A stretch of 64,000 nt of DNA from Undibacterium hunanense (GCF_014284335.1 NZ_JACOGF010000002.1:186001-250000), one strand, 5' to 3'. Shown: positions 18,844 through 27,642, numbered from the stretch's first letter. Notes: generated from the sequence alone by a model not told the origin. Made by a program: numbers and translations.

Positions 18844-19110
18844 TTAACTGATGCTTGCCGGTTCCGTTGTTTCTGGTGCGGTGACAGTCACAGAATCAAT
18901 AGCCTGTGGTTCTGCCGTATCCGAACCTGCGCTGATCAGGTTCAGTACATATTGCGTGAACGTATCGATCAACGACGTGCCAGGTGTGGTGGTACCTGTG
19001 CCCGTATCCGTGCCCGACGTCGCGGAACCAGAGCTGGAACTGCCGCCGCAGGCCGCCAGCATCAGCGTCAGTGCCGCGCCGGCGATCAGGGTGAGATGTT
19101 TTGTTTTCAT
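18844..19110 (-). CDS. Small lipoprotein, DUF4331-cluster member
   Basis: This 88-residue protein has a signal peptide ending in the lipobox L-A-A-C, making Cys21 the lipidated residue. After Cys it is G-G-S-S-S-S-G-S followed by a Thr/Gly-rich linker, then a short helix (S-L-I-D-T-F-T-Q-Y-V-L-N-L-I-S) and a polar tail. The linker would let the helix reach away from the membrane. No domain is recognisable. It lies between the DUF4331 and TPR genes on the same strand (51 bases after the former), which suggests it belongs to the same machine. Low-complexity coding sequence makes the frame less certain, but the lipobox supports it. Confidence 0.7.
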   Translation of the reverse strand: MKTKHLTLIAGAALTLMLAACGGSSSSGSATSGTDTGTGTTTPGTSLIDTFTQYVLNLISAGSDTAEPQAIDSVTVTAPETTEPASIS

Positions 19111-19161
19111 GATTTTTCCTTGAAAATGTTGTGCCTTGAATTACCGTATCACTTGTATTAC

Positions 19162-20664
19162 TTAGCGTTTCAGTGCACCGGCCAAAGGAGTTTTCAGGTA
19201 AGGGAAGGCATTATCAAAGAAGCTGCTGTCAAGATAAGCGCCATCGGTAAAATCGATAGTGCCGGCTGGTGCATCTGTCGGTACACAAGCTATGCTCAAC
19301 ACGCACAACCTGCCCATCACCACACGCAGGGCAATATCCACCACATCATCACCAGGACGGCGACCATTCGGGAAACCGGCACTGTCACCACCGATGACAC
19401 CCAGGCGATTTTGTGTGGCGCTGACCGGGGTCGTGGTATTCAGGCGCAGCATTTCAGACGGTGTGACGGTTGCTGGCTGATTGACACCCTTGATACCGGT
19501 CAGGAAAGCCGCCACCAGATCATTGCGCGGGAAATTGGTCGGAGCCTTGACACCGGCACTGCCGAACAATACTTCGACCAGCGCTGGCAGAGTTGGGTTG
19601 GTTACATAGGTCAGGAACTGGGCGTCGCCGCTAGGTTTGCTGTGGTTGAACTGGTCTTTGTCTTTCAGACCGATCACGACTTCATTCACTAATGGCATGC
19701 CCAGACGCGATACCTGGGTCCATGCGCCCCCTTCTTTGGACGCCGCACCAGTGCTGCTCGGTGTCGGGTTGATGGCACGGCCCTGACGCAGGCTGGCGGT
19801 AGTCCAGCCGCCGATGACAGCTTCCTTGCCATTGGTCAGGCAGACCGTTGGCACTTCCATTTCTATGGAAGTGATGTTTTTCAGTGCCAGGTCGTCATGG
19901 CCTGATTTCTCTGCATTCGGGTCAAAGGCAGTGGCAGGTGCCTTTATATTGATCAAATCAAAGGTTTCACCCAGATTGACGACGAAAGGATCTTTACGCT
20001 GGCCCACAAAAACTTTGCCTGGTGTAGCGCAACCAGGGATATTCACGGCAAATACATGCTTGGCTGCATACGATGCATAGTCAGGGATGGATTTATTACC
20101 GATATAGTCCACTGGCTTGTCAAAAACGGTAGAACCATTTGCTGCATTGGTCACAGCCTGGCGGGTGCCGGTACGACGATCACCGGTAACCATGGTGACG
20201 GTATAGGTTTCACGCACATTCAGACCAGCCGGATTGACACCGTCGATGGCGCCACCGTTAATGACCAGCGGTATGGATACTTTCTTGCCGCCAACAGTAA
20301 ATTGGGCGTCATTATTGATGTTGTTGAAACGGAACTGGAAGGTCAGGTGTTCTTTGCCGTCACCGACATTATCGATGTGGATTTCATACAGGGCGTCCGG
20401 GTCCATGGAGAAATAATTCGGGCCACCATAGGCATCCTGCAATGGCGAGTAATTGGCAATCAGTGTGGTAAATGCACTGCGATTGGCTTCATAACTGCGA
20501 AACATGTAAAAGTCGGCAGCATCTACCTTGGGGTGCCGTGTAATAAACGGTGCTTCACGGTGACTGGAGGCCTGTGCCGGTAGAGAAACGATACCGCCCA
20601 AACTTCCGGCGGTGACCAGGGCGAACAGGATTTTTTGATTTAATCTGGATATTACTTGTCTCAT
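19162..20664 (-). CDS. DUF4331 domain-containing secreted protein
   Basis: The protein is 500 residues from the ATG at 20664, chosen for the CAGGAG ribosome site; an upstream ATG at 20703 lacks one. A signal peptide ends near L-P-A-Q-A, and the mature protein starts S-S-H-R-E-A-P-F-I, the invariant opening of DUF4331 proteins, then V-D-A-A-D-F-Y-M-F-R-S-Y-E. The family is widespread and exported, and its function is unknown. D-x-D/N-rich loops suggest metal binding, but this is inference. It is the first gene of the leftward cluster with the lipoprotein, TPR and HupE/UreJ-like genes, so the four probably work together in the envelope. Confidence 0.88.
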   Translation of the reverse strand: MRQVISRLNQKILFALVTAGSLGGIVSLPAQASSHREAPFITRHPKVDAADFYMFRSYEANRSAFTTLIANYSPLQDAYGGPNYFSMDPDALYEIHIDNVGDGKEHLTFQFRFNNINNDAQFTVGGKKVSIPLVINGGAIDGVNPAGLNVRETYTVTMVTGDRRTGTRQAVTNAANGSTVFDKPVDYIGNKSIPDYASYAAKHVFAVNIPGCATPGKVFVGQRKDPFVVNLGETFDLINIKAPATAFDPNAEKSGHDDLALKNITSIEMEVPTVCLTNGKEAVIGGWTTASLRQGRAINPTPSSTGAASKEGGAWTQVSRLGMPLVNEVVIGLKDKDQFNHSKPSGDAQFLTYVTNPTLPALVEVLFGSAGVKAPTNFPRNDLVAAFLTGIKGVNQPATVTPSEMLRLNTTTPVSATQNRLGVIGGDSAGFPNGRRPGDDVVDIALRVVMGRLCVLSIACVPTDAPAGTIDFTDGAYLDSSFFDNAFPYLKTPLAGALKR

Positions 20665-20727
20665 GACCAACTCCTGAAGTGTAGGAAAAAGTGTCCGTGG
20701 CAAAGTTAAAAAACGTTACGGGCATTG

Positions 20728-20757
20728 TTCTTACGCAGGGGATTTGCTTTTGGATGC
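20728..20757 (-). promoter_or_regulatory. Possible ECF-sigma-type promoter of the DUF4331 cluster
   Basis: Read on the minus strand, GCATCC (20757-20752) and TAAGAA (20733-20728) are 18 bases apart. This resembles the TGATCC-N18-TAAGA promoters used by RpoE/ChrR-type ECF sigma factors. The -35 element is imperfect and no sigma factor gene is nearby. Transcription would start about 55 bases before the ATG. Pattern match only. Confidence 0.25.
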
Positions 20758-20883
20758 AATTTAATAAAAATAAATGATGATCTTTTTTTGGGAGCCGGGA
20801 AGAACCAGTGGATTGATGAACTTGGCGAAACAAGGCAGGTCCCTGCTTAGCAATATTTGCAGTTGCAGCAAATTTGGTTATAC

Positions 20884-21153
20884 TAGAACTCATTTCATCA
20901 ATAGGGGTGAGATGCGTTTGCCTCATAACGTGGGCTGGCAAGGCGGACGAGGCAGTCAATAGCGGGTCTATTGACAACGAGTCCAACGCAGTCCAGCACG
21001 CGTTATGAGGCAAACCCTTCGGGAGCTGGCGATTCGGGCGCATTGCAGCGTTGCGCCGCTTGCTAAGGCACCAGCCTTAGCTGCGCGTCACGCCTTGCAC
21101 TGCATCCCGAATCGCCTTGCTCGCACTCATCCCTATTGATGAAATGAGTTCTA
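20884..21153. repeat. 270-bp T-shaped palindromic element, family A
   Basis: Terminal inverted repeats 20884-20911 and 21126-21153 match over 28 bases with one mismatch. Between them are two side arms. Arm A pairs 20917-20938 with 20993-21014 and has a perfect 8-bp tip hairpin (20955-20962/20968-20975). Arm B pairs 21028-21038 with 21106-21116 and has another perfect 8-bp tip (21062-21069/21074-21081). Each arm carries the core GCAAGGCG ... GCAACGCAG (or a close variant), in opposite orientations. The element lies between the divergent DUF4331 and rtcB genes, and the rest of the 573-base gap holds only their promoter regions. There is no transposase inside. No other gene fits here. Confidence 0.85.
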
Positions 21154-21237
21154 ATCCCCTCTTGGCGCTGCTGCTAGAGGTACAAATGCCCCCGAATCGC
21201 CGGAGGCGCACCTGTACTTCAAATTTTGGTAGCCGTC

Positions 21238-22653
21238 ATGACTTCTGTTTCCCGTTCCTTACTTCCGTCTTTTCCCCGTCTGCAATCTGCATTGCAAAGA
21301 CAGGGCATCCATGTTGAGCATGCCAATGGCATCTTTCAACTTCATAATGAACACGCACAGGCTTCGGTGTTATTACCGGACTCGCTTCCTCTGGAAGAAA
21401 AGGCCGTCAAGCAATTGCTGGCTTTTGCCTCAGTCAGATCTCCGGATTCGAGTCATGGGGTGTGCAAGGCTTGTGCAACACCGGATTTTCATCCTGGCAG
21501 CATTGCCCCGGTTGGGTCCATCGTCGCCACCGATGCCGGTTTCGTGATTCCTGCCGCCATAGGCACGGACATCAACTGTGGTATGCGTCTGTTGACAACA
21601 GGTTTTAATCTGACACAGGCCAGCCTGCATAAAGATGCGCTGATACGTCAACTGCAAAGGGTGTTGCTGGAAAATGCCAGGGATGTACCCGCACATGCCC
21701 AGGCATTTGCCGCGCTGTGTGATGCTGGTCCGGCAGCTTTTCTGGATAGCTTGCCAGATAGTGGTATTTGGGCTGTGGCAGATAGAGACAGGCTGCAGCA
21801 AGAGCTCACTGCCTGCATAGGTCTGCATGAATTTGGTGGCGCACGCCGCTATGCACCTGAAGCCTGGTTTAATCGCACAGGCATAATGCGCGACCCCAGT
21901 CTGGGTACTACCGGCGGTGGCAATCACTTTGTTGAATTGCAGGTAGTCGATACGGTCTTTGACCGTCATCTGGCCTACCGCGCAGGGCTGGCAAAAGACG
22001 ATATCGTCGTCATGATACATAGTGGCTCGCGCGATGTTGGTTTCTATGTTGGGCAGCGCTGGATGGACAGGGCCAGGTCAGAATGGCCAGCGGGCATGAA
22101 GCACCCTGACACAGCCCTGTATGGTCTCAGTGGTGAACTGGCTGAAGAATATCTGCTGGCAATGGGTGTGGCAGCACGCTATGCCTGGGCCAATCGCATG
22201 GTGCTGGCTGAACTGGTCAGGCAGCAGTTGCAAGCCGTGCTGGGCGCGGCCGGCTCGAAGCTGATCGTGGATGTACCGCACAATGTGATCTTGCGTGAAC
22301 ATGGTATGAACATACACAGAAAAGGTGCCACCCCGGCACGCGATGGCGACCTGGCGCTGATACCGGGTTCCATGGGGGACGCCAGTTACCTGGTACACGG
22401 ATTGGGCAATCCTGACTGGTTATGGTCGTGCAGCCATGGTGCAGGCAGGCGTGTTCGCCGGCAGGATGTGCGACGCCTGCGCCATGACAATACAGAGGCC
22501 AGCTGGCAATGTGTGACCCTGCGTGAAGAACGGCGTATTGAAGAAGCACCGCAAGCCTATAAACCCATAGGCCCGGTGATAGAGGCGCAGGAAGAAGCCG
22601 GGCTGATCAGGGCAGCAGTCAGGCTCAGGCCATGGGTGACGTTTAAGGCATAG
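21238..22653 (+). CDS. rtcB: RNA-splicing ligase RtcB
   Basis: The protein is 471 residues from ATG 21238; an in-frame TTG at 21226 precedes it. RtcB joins RNA ends bearing 3'-phosphate or 2',3'-cyclic phosphate to 5'-OH ends through a GMP-histidine intermediate. All signature elements are visible: T-D-I-N-C-G-M-R (metal-binding Asp and Cys), G-G-G-N-H-F-V-E (metal His), H-S-G-S-R (metal His), and S-H-G-A-G-R, where the His takes the guanylate. The order and spacing match the family. No archease gene, no rtcA and no sigma-54 regulator rtcR is adjacent, unlike the E. coli rtcBA locus. It is convergent with the POT gene and shares a terminator with it. Confidence 0.92.
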   Translation: MTSVSRSLLPSFPRLQSALQRQGIHVEHANGIFQLHNEHAQASVLLPDSLPLEEKAVKQLLAFASVRSPDSSHGVCKACATPDFHPGSIAPVGSIVATDAGFVIPAAIGTDINCGMRLLTTGFNLTQASLHKDALIRQLQRVLLENARDVPAHAQAFAALCDAGPAAFLDSLPDSGIWAVADRDRLQQELTACIGLHEFGGARRYAPEAWFNRTGIMRDPSLGTTGGGNHFVELQVVDTVFDRHLAYRAGLAKDDIVVMIHSGSRDVGFYVGQRWMDRARSEWPAGMKHPDTALYGLSGELAEEYLLAMGVAARYAWANRMVLAELVRQQLQAVLGAAGSKLIVDVPHNVILREHGMNIHRKGATPARDGDLALIPGSMGDASYLVHGLGNPDWLWSCSHGAGRRVRRQDVRRLRHDNTEASWQCVTLREERRIEEAPQAYKPIGPVIEAQEEAGLIRAAVRLRPWVTFKA

Positions 22654-22664
22654 GCTTTACAAAT

Positions 22665-22703
22665 AAAAATCCCCGTGCGATGGATCATGGTACGGGGATT
22701 TTT
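22665..22703. terminator. Bidirectional terminator between rtcB and the POT gene
   Basis: AAAAATCCCCGT (22665-22676) pairs with ACGGGGATTTTT (22692-22703) around a 15-base loop. A and T runs flank the stem on both sides, so it can serve both convergent genes. Confidence 0.85.
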
Positions 22704-22717
22704 GATGCAAAGGCAGC

Positions 22718-24247
22718 TTAGTGGATGCCGTGCATTTTCTGTTTCATCCATTTGTCGAGCAGCATCAGTATGACGCCTGCTGCTATCGGGATCAGGGTAA
22801 AGATCAGGAAGAAGATGGACATCGAATAATGCTTGGAGATATCGTCGATATAACTGCCGCTGAAGCCAGCCAGTTTATTGGCAATGGCAGTGTTCAGGAA
22901 CCAGACGCCAAACATCAGGCCGAGCAGACGTGGCGGTGCCAGTTTGCTGATATACGACAGGCCGACTGGTGATACACAGAGTTCCCCCATGGTATGGAAG
23001 AAGTAGGCAGCGATCAGGAAGATCATGCTGACACTTGCTGTTTTGGCACCGGCAGGGATGCTGGCAGAACCGTAAGACAGCGCCGCAAAACCCAGGCCCA
23101 GCAAGACCAGTCCCACGCCAAATTTGACCGGGCCGCTAGGGTTCCAGTATTTTTCCCACAGTTTGGAAAACATCGGTGCCAGGATCACCAGGAAGAAGGA
23201 ATTCAGCACGCCAAACCAGGTTGCAGGTACGCTGGACTGATCAAGTGCAAATTCACGGCGCAGCATCCAGATCACCAGTGCCCAGATCAAGCCTATGCAA
23301 AGCAGCAGCAAGGCATTCGACAGCAGGTAGCGCTTTGCCGTGCCGGCAAACAGTTTGAGCAATAGCCAGGACAGGATGATGGTCGGAATGACGGTCATCA
23401 GGCTGTTGACGATTTTAAATGCCATGCCGCTGGTACCAACCAGTGCACGGTCAGTGTAGTCAGCTGCAAAAATCGTCATCGAGCCACCGGCCTGCTCAAA
23501 CGCAAACCAGAAAAAGATGGTGAAGAAAGAGAATACGCAAATGGCTACCAGGCGGTCAGACACGATATGTGGTGCTGCTTCTTCTGCCACCACTGCATCT
23601 GCTTTTTGTTGTGACTTGGCCAGACCGATATCACCAAAGATGCCCTGACCAAAATAGAACTGGATAGCACCTAGGATCATGAAGGCACCGGCCAGGCCAA
23701 AGCCCATGGGCCAGGATATTTTTTCACCGATGTAACCGCACAACAGGATACCGAAGAAAGCACCGGAGTTGACGCCCATGTAGAACAGCGTGTAGCCGCC
23801 ATCACGACCACCTTCATTGTCCTTGGTATACAACTGACCAACGATGGCAGAGATATTCGGTTTGAACAAACCGGTGCCGGCGACTACCAGACCCAGGCCG
23901 GTGTAGAAGGTTGCCGGTGTATCAAACAGCAGGCAGGCATGGCCTGCGGCGATGATGAAACCACCCAGCACGACAGAGCGACGGCTGCCCAGTAACTGAT
24001 CGGCGATATAACCACCCAGGATAGGGGTCAGGTAGACCAGGCCGGTGTACCAGCCATACAGGGCGGTGGCATCCGCACGGCTCCAGCCCCAGCCGCCCTT
24101 GTCGACGGTGGTAACCAGAAACAGTACCAGCAGGGCGCGCATGCCGTAATAAGAAAACCGTTCCCACATTTCTGTGAAGAACAGCACAAACAGGCTATCC
24201 GGATGTCCCAGGATAGTGTGTGCGGCTGGCGTTTGAATTTTGTTCAA
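22718..24247 (-). CDS. Proton-dependent oligopeptide transporter (POT/PTR family)
   Basis: This 509-residue inner-membrane transporter imports di- and tripeptides with protons. The first helix carries F-F-T-E-M-W-E-R-F-S-Y-Y-G-M, which contains the E-x-x-E-R motif for proton coupling. G-G-Y-I-A-D and the later P-E-L-C-V-S-type motif (here G-E-L-C-V-S-P-V-G-L-S) are the family signatures. Fourteen membrane segments fit the bacterial DtpA-type layout. The extra cytoplasmic helices near residues 215-235 are polar. It supplies the uptake side of the peptide-use theme. The upstream region to 24557 is AT-rich and holds its promoter but no gene. Confidence 0.92.
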   Translation of the reverse strand: MNKIQTPAAHTILGHPDSLFVLFFTEMWERFSYYGMRALLVLFLVTTVDKGGWGWSRADATALYGWYTGLVYLTPILGGYIADQLLGSRRSVVLGGFIIAAGHACLLFDTPATFYTGLGLVVAGTGLFKPNISAIVGQLYTKDNEGGRDGGYTLFYMGVNSGAFFGILLCGYIGEKISWPMGFGLAGAFMILGAIQFYFGQGIFGDIGLAKSQQKADAVVAEEAAPHIVSDRLVAICVFSFFTIFFWFAFEQAGGSMTIFAADYTDRALVGTSGMAFKIVNSLMTVIPTIILSWLLLKLFAGTAKRYLLSNALLLLCIGLIWALVIWMLRREFALDQSSVPATWFGVLNSFFLVILAPMFSKLWEKYWNPSGPVKFGVGLVLLGLGFAALSYGSASIPAGAKTASVSMIFLIAAYFFHTMGELCVSPVGLSYISKLAPPRLLGLMFGVWFLNTAIANKLAGFSGSYIDDISKHYSMSIFFLIFTLIPIAAGVILMLLDKWMKQKMHGIH

Positions 24248-24557
24248 AGTGCTCTCCAGTATTTATTTTGTATTAAAAGTAATTTATGTCGCAAAATTTT
24301 TTTCATTGTGTATCATTAAATGATATGAATTGATTCAATTCGGCGCGTAGCTTACCACGACAAAAAGGCCAAATAAAAAGACATATGCCGCACCGCAGCA
24401 AAAATTGCTGCACAAACATTGTGCAGATATCGTCGTCTGAATATGGCATGATGCATCTTATTTCACTTACATTTGCTTACAGGTACTTGCAGAATAAGTA
24501 TCAAAAAAGTAATGAATATGTGTTTTGTTGATGCCTGTTGCAGTGATTGAAAATAAA
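24248..24557. other. AT-rich intergenic region upstream of the POT gene
   Basis: No coding potential is seen here. The region holds small inverted repeats around 24316-24345 (ATCATTAAATGAT-like, then GAATTGATTCAATT-like) and a GCAGCAAAAATTGCTGC hairpin near 24395. These could be operator sites for the POT gene. No specific regulator is proposed. Confidence 0.35.
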
Positions 24558-24661
24558 TAGGACTTACGCAAAACCGCCCCAGCTGCGTTGCAGCGCCTAG
24601 CCGTACTATTCGTACTGTCTTCGTCGCTACGCCTTGCTGGGACAATTTTGCGTAAGTCCTA
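24558..24661. repeat. 104-bp palindromic element, family C, copy 1
   Basis: The element begins TAGGACTTACGCAAAA and ends with the exact reverse complement. Inside, read on the minus strand, is the shared core GCAAGGCG ... tip GTAC-GAATA-GTAC ... GCAACGCAG. It is flanked by the direct repeat ATAAA (24553-24557 and 24662-24666), a likely 5-bp target duplication, so it was probably inserted by transposition. It lies between the divergent POT and M16 genes. The remainder to 24899 holds only the M16 leader. A copy differing at three positions is at 37364-37467. Confidence 0.85.
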
Positions 24662-24899
24662 ATAAAGTAATTGCCAGAGTAAATGCCCGGTGTTTTGTGT
24701 GATTTTGTAATTTTTAGCTGACAGCACAGGGCTTGTGCCGGAATCGGTATATGTGCGGGGCTGTGCAATCTTGAGTCTTGCCAATGAAACATGGACTGAA
24801 CCAGTCCGCATCCAGGCAGTCTGAACAGCTTGCAATCGGTTTGATGGAATTTGTCCACAAACAGGGCTAAAAAAACAGGCTACAAAAAAGGAGAGAACA

Positions 24900-26228
24900 A
24901 TGAAGTGGAAAAACCTGGTTGCTGCCGGCAGCCTGTGGTGCGGTGTAGTGGGGATGGCAGGCATGGCGCAGGCCGTGACTGTAGAACAGGTGAAAACCTT
25001 CACGCTGCCCAATGGCATGAAGTTCCTGGTATTGGAGAATACGACCATTCCCAATGCGAATATGTATACCTACTGGAAAGTCGGATCCCGCAATGAAGTG
25101 GCGGGCATCACCGGCCTGTCGCATTTTTTTGAACACATGATGTTCAACGGTTCCAAAAAATTTGGGCCCAAGCAGTTTGACCGCACCATGGAAGCAAATG
25201 GTGGTGCCAATAATGCCTATACCAGCAATGATGTGACGGTCTACCAGGACTGGTTTCCTGCCGTGTCGCTGCCGACCATCTTTGATCTGGAAAGTGATCG
25301 CATCGCCAATCTGAGCATTGATCCCAAGATGGTGGAAAGCGAACGCGGCGTAGTCTTGTCGGAACGCAGCACCGGGCTGGAAAATTCCAATCTGCGCGCC
25401 TTGTGGGGTGAGGTGTATGCCTCGGCTTTCCGTGCCCATCCGTATTCGGTTCCGACGATAGGTCATGAATCCGATATCAAGGCCTGGACCCAGGATGATC
25501 TGCAAAAGTATTTCAATGTGTATTACTCGCCGAATAATGCCGTGGCTGTTATCGTCGGTGACGTCAAGGCCGACGAAGTAAAGCGTCTGGCTGAACAGTA
25601 TTTTGCCAATGTACCAAAGCGTGCCTTGCCACCAGCAGTACGTACTGTGGAGCCGGAACAAAAAGGCGAGCGACGCGTGTTTGTGCGCAAGGAATCGGCC
25701 ACTGCGGCCAACCTGATGATTTCTTATAAGGTGCCAGCCACCAATCACCCTGATTACTATGCGCTGAATGTGATCTCCAGCATTCTGACGGATGGCAATA
25801 CCTCGCGTCTGTACCAGGCACTGGTGGACAAACGTCTGGCGACACAGGTCGGTTCAGACCAGGGCAAGGCACTTGATCCTGGCCTGTTCAATTTCTTTGC
25901 GGTGGCTGCCAACAAGGTGCCGGCAGCGAAGGTGGAAGAAGCATTGCTGGCAGAAATAGACCGTCTGATCAAGGATGGCATCAGCGAAGAAGAATTGCAG
26001 AAAGTGAAAAACCAGAAGCTGCTGAATTTTTACCGCGCGCAAGAAACCATCAATGGTAAGGCCGCGCAACTGGGTGAATACGAAGTATTTTTCGGTGACT
26101 ACAAAAAATTATTTGATGCGCCCGAGGCTTATCGCAAGCTGACTGTGGCAGATATCAAAACTGTCGCCGCTAAATATTTCAGAAAATCACAACGTACTGT
26201 CGGTGTACTTGCCGCAGTGGAGGAATAA
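24900..26228 (+). CDS. M16 family zinc peptidase, catalytic subunit
   Basis: This 442-residue insulinase/pitrilysin-family peptidase has a signal peptide ending near M-A-Q-A. The zinc motif H-F-F-E-H (inverted HxxEH) is at residues 75-79, and the further glutamate is in V-E-S-E-R-G-V-V. The second half is a non-catalytic repeat of the fold. It should act in the periplasm on short peptides. The start is clear (AAGGAGA before ATG 24900). The next gene, four bases after its stop, encodes the partner lacking the zinc motif. The family often works as an active/inactive heterodimer, so the two probably form one enzyme. Confidence 0.93.
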   Translation: MKWKNLVAAGSLWCGVVGMAGMAQAVTVEQVKTFTLPNGMKFLVLENTTIPNANMYTYWKVGSRNEVAGITGLSHFFEHMMFNGSKKFGPKQFDRTMEANGGANNAYTSNDVTVYQDWFPAVSLPTIFDLESDRIANLSIDPKMVESERGVVLSERSTGLENSNLRALWGEVYASAFRAHPYSVPTIGHESDIKAWTQDDLQKYFNVYYSPNNAVAVIVGDVKADEVKRLAEQYFANVPKRALPPAVRTVEPEQKGERRVFVRKESATAANLMISYKVPATNHPDYYALNVISSILTDGNTSRLYQALVDKRLATQVGSDQGKALDPGLFNFFAVAANKVPAAKVEEALLAEIDRLIKDGISEEELQKVKNQKLLNFYRAQETINGKAAQLGEYEVFFGDYKKLFDAPEAYRKLTVADIKTVAAKYFRKSQRTVGVLAAVEE

Positions 26229-26232
26229 GAAG

Positions 26233-27642
26233 ATGATCAGCAAAAAAATTCTTGCATGCAGTCTGGCCAGCGCCAGTCTGAGCTTGTGCGTTACCAGCAG
26301 CCATGCCGCCGATTTTCGCCTGCCTGCGTTTGAAACTGCCAAACTGTCGAATGGTCTGACCGTCTATCTGATGGAGCGCCACGACGTACCGCTGATCGCC
26401 ATGCGCGCCGTGGTCAAGGCTGGTGCAGTCAATGATGGCAACCAGTCCGGCTTATCCAACCTGACTGGTGAAACACTCCTGCTGGGCAGCAGCAAATATG
26501 ACAAAAAAACGCTGGACCAGAGTTTTGATTTTCGGGGTGGCAAGATCTCCAGTACCACCAGTGCCGAAGCGACGGCGCTGACGGCAGAATTTGCCAGGGA
26601 CGATGCCGCTACCTTGATGCCCATTATCGCCGATGCCTTGCAGCATCCCGGCTTCAATGAGGAAGAATTTGGCAAATTGCGTGCGCGTACTGTCGATGGT
26701 TTGAAGCAGGCCAAGGAAAGTCCGCGCAATGTGGTGCAAAATTACTACCGCAGCATGCTGTTTGGTAATGCGGCGTATGCCAATCCGGTGGCGGGTTCGG
26801 TCAACAGCGTGACAGCCTTGCAGACCCAGGATGCGCGTAGTTTTCATAAAAATTATTATCGTCCGGATAATGCTGCCCTGATCGTGGTGGGTGACTTCAA
26901 GCCTGCTGCCATGCGTGCGCAGCTGGAAACACTGTTTGGCAAATGGCAGTCGGCAGGAACTTTGCCGGCAAGCGCAGCCAAGGGCAAAGTACAGGCTGAC
27001 AAGGCCAGGGTCTGGCTGGTGAACAAGTCTGATGCGGCTGAAACCACCTTCCTGTTTGGCGGTGCCGGTATCGCCCGCAATGATCCGGACTATGTGCCTT
27101 TGCAGGTCATCAACACCATACTTGGTGGTCGTTTTACGTCATGGCTGAATGATGAGTTACGTGTCAATTCTGGGCTGACCTACGGTGCCAGCAGCAGCTT
27201 TTTTACGCTGACTGATACCGGTACTTTTGCCGTATCGAGCTTTACCGCTACCCCCAAAACCGAAGCGGCACTGGCATTGGCGACCAAAACCTATCAGCGC
27301 CTGTGGGACAAGGGTATTGATGCCGCCACCCTGGAATCTGCCAAGGCCTATGTCAAGGGGCAATTCCCGCCGCGCTTTGAAACCAACCTGCAACTGGCCG
27401 GTTTGTTAAGTGATATGTATGTTTCCAAAGTCGGTCGTGAACAGATTGATAATTTCACGCGGGATGTTGATGGTCTGAACCCGGAAAAAGCAAAACAATT
27501 AGTGGACAAACATTTTCCACGCGATAAACTGCAAATCTTACTGATAGGCAAAGCAGAAAGCATACGCAGCATCGCTGCCAGCTATGGTGAAGTCAGTGAG
27601 CTGGATATTACGGCGAATGGTTTTGCCCCCGTCGCAAAATGA
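26233..27642 (+). CDS. M16 family protein, non-catalytic partner
   Basis: This 469-residue protein starts from ATG 26233, with GGAGG just upstream in the end of the previous gene. A signal peptide ends near S-H-A-A-D. It has the same fold as its neighbour, but the zinc motif is replaced: where the active protein has G-L-S-H-F-F-E-H, this one has G-L-S-N-L-T-G-E. The C-terminal half keeps L-N-D-E-L-R-V-N-S-G-L-T-Y-G-A, the R/Y substrate-binding element of M16. It therefore probably completes the chamber while the upstream protein does catalysis. The frame is intact and well conserved, so it is not a pseudogene. Confidence 0.9.
   Translation: MISKKILACSLASASLSLCVTSSHAADFRLPAFETAKLSNGLTVYLMERHDVPLIAMRAVVKAGAVNDGNQSGLSNLTGETLLLGSSKYDKKTLDQSFDFRGGKISSTTSAEATALTAEFARDDAATLMPIIADALQHPGFNEEEFGKLRARTVDGLKQAKESPRNVVQNYYRSMLFGNAAYANPVAGSVNSVTALQTQDARSFHKNYYRPDNAALIVVGDFKPAAMRAQLETLFGKWQSAGTLPASAAKGKVQADKARVWLVNKSDAAETTFLFGGAGIARNDPDYVPLQVINTILGGRFTSWLNDELRVNSGLTYGASSSFFTLTDTGTFAVSSFTATPKTEAALALATKTYQRLWDKGIDAATLESAKAYVKGQFPPRFETNLQLAGLLSDMYVSKVGREQIDNFTRDVDGLNPEKAKQLVDKHFPRDKLQILLIGKAESIRSIAASYGEVSELDITANGFAPVAK

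Noticed and set aside
24463..25054. Two leftward frames (131 codons each) in the gap before the M16 gene
   Set aside because: They run through the palindromic repeat and into the M16 gene, with no motif and no ribosome site.
26233..27642. Second M16 gene as a pseudogene
   Set aside because: The frame is open, the signal peptide and C-terminal half are intact, and an inactive partner is normal in this family.
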